This document shows positions 63,244-64,000 of a stretch of DNA of 64,000 bases, in pieces. The notes under the pieces were generated by a model. It worked only from the letters and a program-made list of their open reading frames with translations. It searched no databases and had not been told where the DNA came from. How positions within the stretch are numbered: position 1 is the stretch's first letter; each line of letters begins with the position of its first letter. The position numbers and the translations under genes were made by a program. The DNA is from Deltaproteobacteria bacterium (GTDB taxonomy: Bacteria; Desulfobacterota; Desulfobulbia; Desulfobulbales; Desulfocapsaceae). The DNA lies in assembly GCA_026388715.1 (NCBI GenBank), contig JAPLJF010000010.1, positions 124,001 through 188,000 of the forward strand, read 5' to 3'.

Positions 63244-64000
63244 CTAAAGTTTGGCGTCCTCCCTTAAGATGGCGGCCTTATCGGTCTTCTCCCAGGTAAA
63301 GTCCTCTCGTTCTCGACCAAAGTGGCCGTAGGCGGCAGTGGCCTGATAGATGGGACGCAACAGGTTCAGGTGTTGGATAATTGCCTTGGGCCGCAGATCG
63401 AAGTGGCGCAGGATAAGAGCCTTGATAAGATCATCAGCGATCTTGCCTGTGCCAAAGCTATTTACATTGATTGATACCGGCTGGGAGATCCCAATAGCAT
63501 AAGCAACCTGAATCTCAATCTCCGTAGCCAGGCCGGCAGCCACAATGTTTTTGGCAATATAGCGCCCCATATAGGAAGAAGAACGGTCAACCTTGGAAGG
63601 ATCTTTTCCGGAAAAGGCCCCACCGCCATGGGAACCTTTGCCACCGTAGGTATCAACAATAATCTTCCGTCCTGTTACGCCGCAGTCACCAACGGGTCCG
63701 CCGATCACGAAACGACCAGTGGGGTTGATATAATATTTTGTGTTGGCATCAATCATGTCAGCGGGCAGGATCGGTTTGATGATCTCTTCCATAACGGCTT
63801 CTTTCAGGTCTTCATAGCTAACGGTTTCATTATGCTGAGTGGAGAGAACGACCGCCTCCACCCGCTTTGGTACATTATTCTCATATTCAATGGTTACCTG
63901 GCTTTTAGCGTCAGGACGCAGCCAGGGGAGACGGCCGGATTTACGTACTTCTGACTGACGTTTAACCAGACGGTGGGCATAGGTGATAGGCATTGGCATC
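63244..64000 (-). CDS. metK: S-adenosylmethionine synthase, N-terminus outside window
   Basis: About 252 C-terminal residues. The family motifs are [53 protein letters not shown] and the C-terminal [15 protein letters not shown]. The reading frame continues beyond base 64000. It makes SAM from methionine and ATP; AhcY, encoded next on the same strand, clears SAH. Confidence 0.95.
   Translation of the reverse strand, partial: MPMPITYAHRLVKRQSEVRKSGRLPWLRPDAKSQVTIEYENNVPKRVEAVVLSTQHNETVSYEDLKEAVMEEIIKPILPADMIDANTKYYINPTGRFVIGGPVGDCGVTGRKIIVDTYGGKGSHGGGAFSGKDPSKVDRSSSYMGRYIAKNIVAAGLATEIEIQVAYAIGISQPVSINVNSFGTGKIADDLIKALILRHFDLRPKAIIQHLNLLRPIYQATAAYGHFGREREDFTWEKTDKAAILREDAKL

Overview
The window reads as chromosome of a strictly anaerobic sulfur-metabolising member of the Desulfobacterota, most like the Desulfobulbales. 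The main evidence is a complete dsrA-dsrB-dsrD set (dissimilatory sulfite reductase, 57982-60777), together with a GGGtGRT/NifU-like pair, a ResC/CcsB-type cytochrome c assembly gene beside hemA, and a selenocysteine-containing SelD. Codon use and moderate GC are fairly even, apart from AT-rich patches at 20.8-21.7 kb and 45-45.8 kb that look acquired.

Layout. 1-2.4 kb: polyamine genes (speB end, speA). 2.5-12.3 kb: a secreted phosphodiesterase, a metallo-beta-lactamase-fold hydrolase, an MFS transporter, dtd, an M16C peptidase, a methyltransferase and the NifU-like/GGGtGRT pair. 12.5-14.35 kb: a minus-strand operon of a small ribbon-helix-helix-like protein, an ArsR-type regulator and three consecutive genes that each carry an in-frame UGA followed by a SECIS-like hairpin. 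I read these as three tandem selenoproteins. A normal ORF caller would truncate or miss them, and they are the most interesting content of the window. 14.6-30.6 kb: hslO, a universal stress protein, an AsmA protein, ligA, a tautomerase, an AT-rich SWIM-protein pair, a tetrapyrrole/cytochrome c operon (precorrin-2 dehydrogenase, ccsB-like, hemA), a secreted small protein, a TlpA-like oxidoreductase, a SurA-like chaperone, recO, and a biotin ligase next to a biotin-carrier-like protein. 31.5-37.2 kb: lptA-lptB-rpoN, ferredoxin, an HD protein, purF. 37.4-44.1 kb: selD (with its own UGA), a multiply broken GAF-GAF-HD gene, and an SH3/M48/CHASE2-cyclase operon. 44.1-50.7 kb (minus): potassium channel, DUF1796-like protein, M20 peptidase, ispDF, rnpB, zinc-ribbon coiled-coil protein, Nif3-like protein, tRNA-CAU. 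50.9-57.6 kb: a decayed hybrid sensor gene with a surviving receiver domain, an M48-TPR membrane peptidase, nfo, a GspE/PilB ATPase, smpB, tmRNA. 57.8-64 kb: dsrABD, a second biotin ligase, ahcY with an altered 3' end, and partial metK.

Working together: SirC-type dehydrogenase, HemA and CcsB feed siroheme/heme and cytochrome c assembly, which fits the siroheme enzyme DsrAB downstream. SelD supplies selenophosphate for its own Sec residue and for the three Sec proteins at 12.5-13.6 kb. MetK and AhcY form the SAM/SAH cycle. SmpB and tmRNA sit side by side.

Non-coding structure is rich: at least four copies of a dispersed stem-loop repeat sit at gene 3' ends, two of them supplying the stop codon of the neighbouring gene; two further repeat elements occur, one replacing the 3' end of ahcY; and several long perfect palindromes are present. 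No CRISPR array, insertion sequence with transposase, prophage or rRNA operon was seen.
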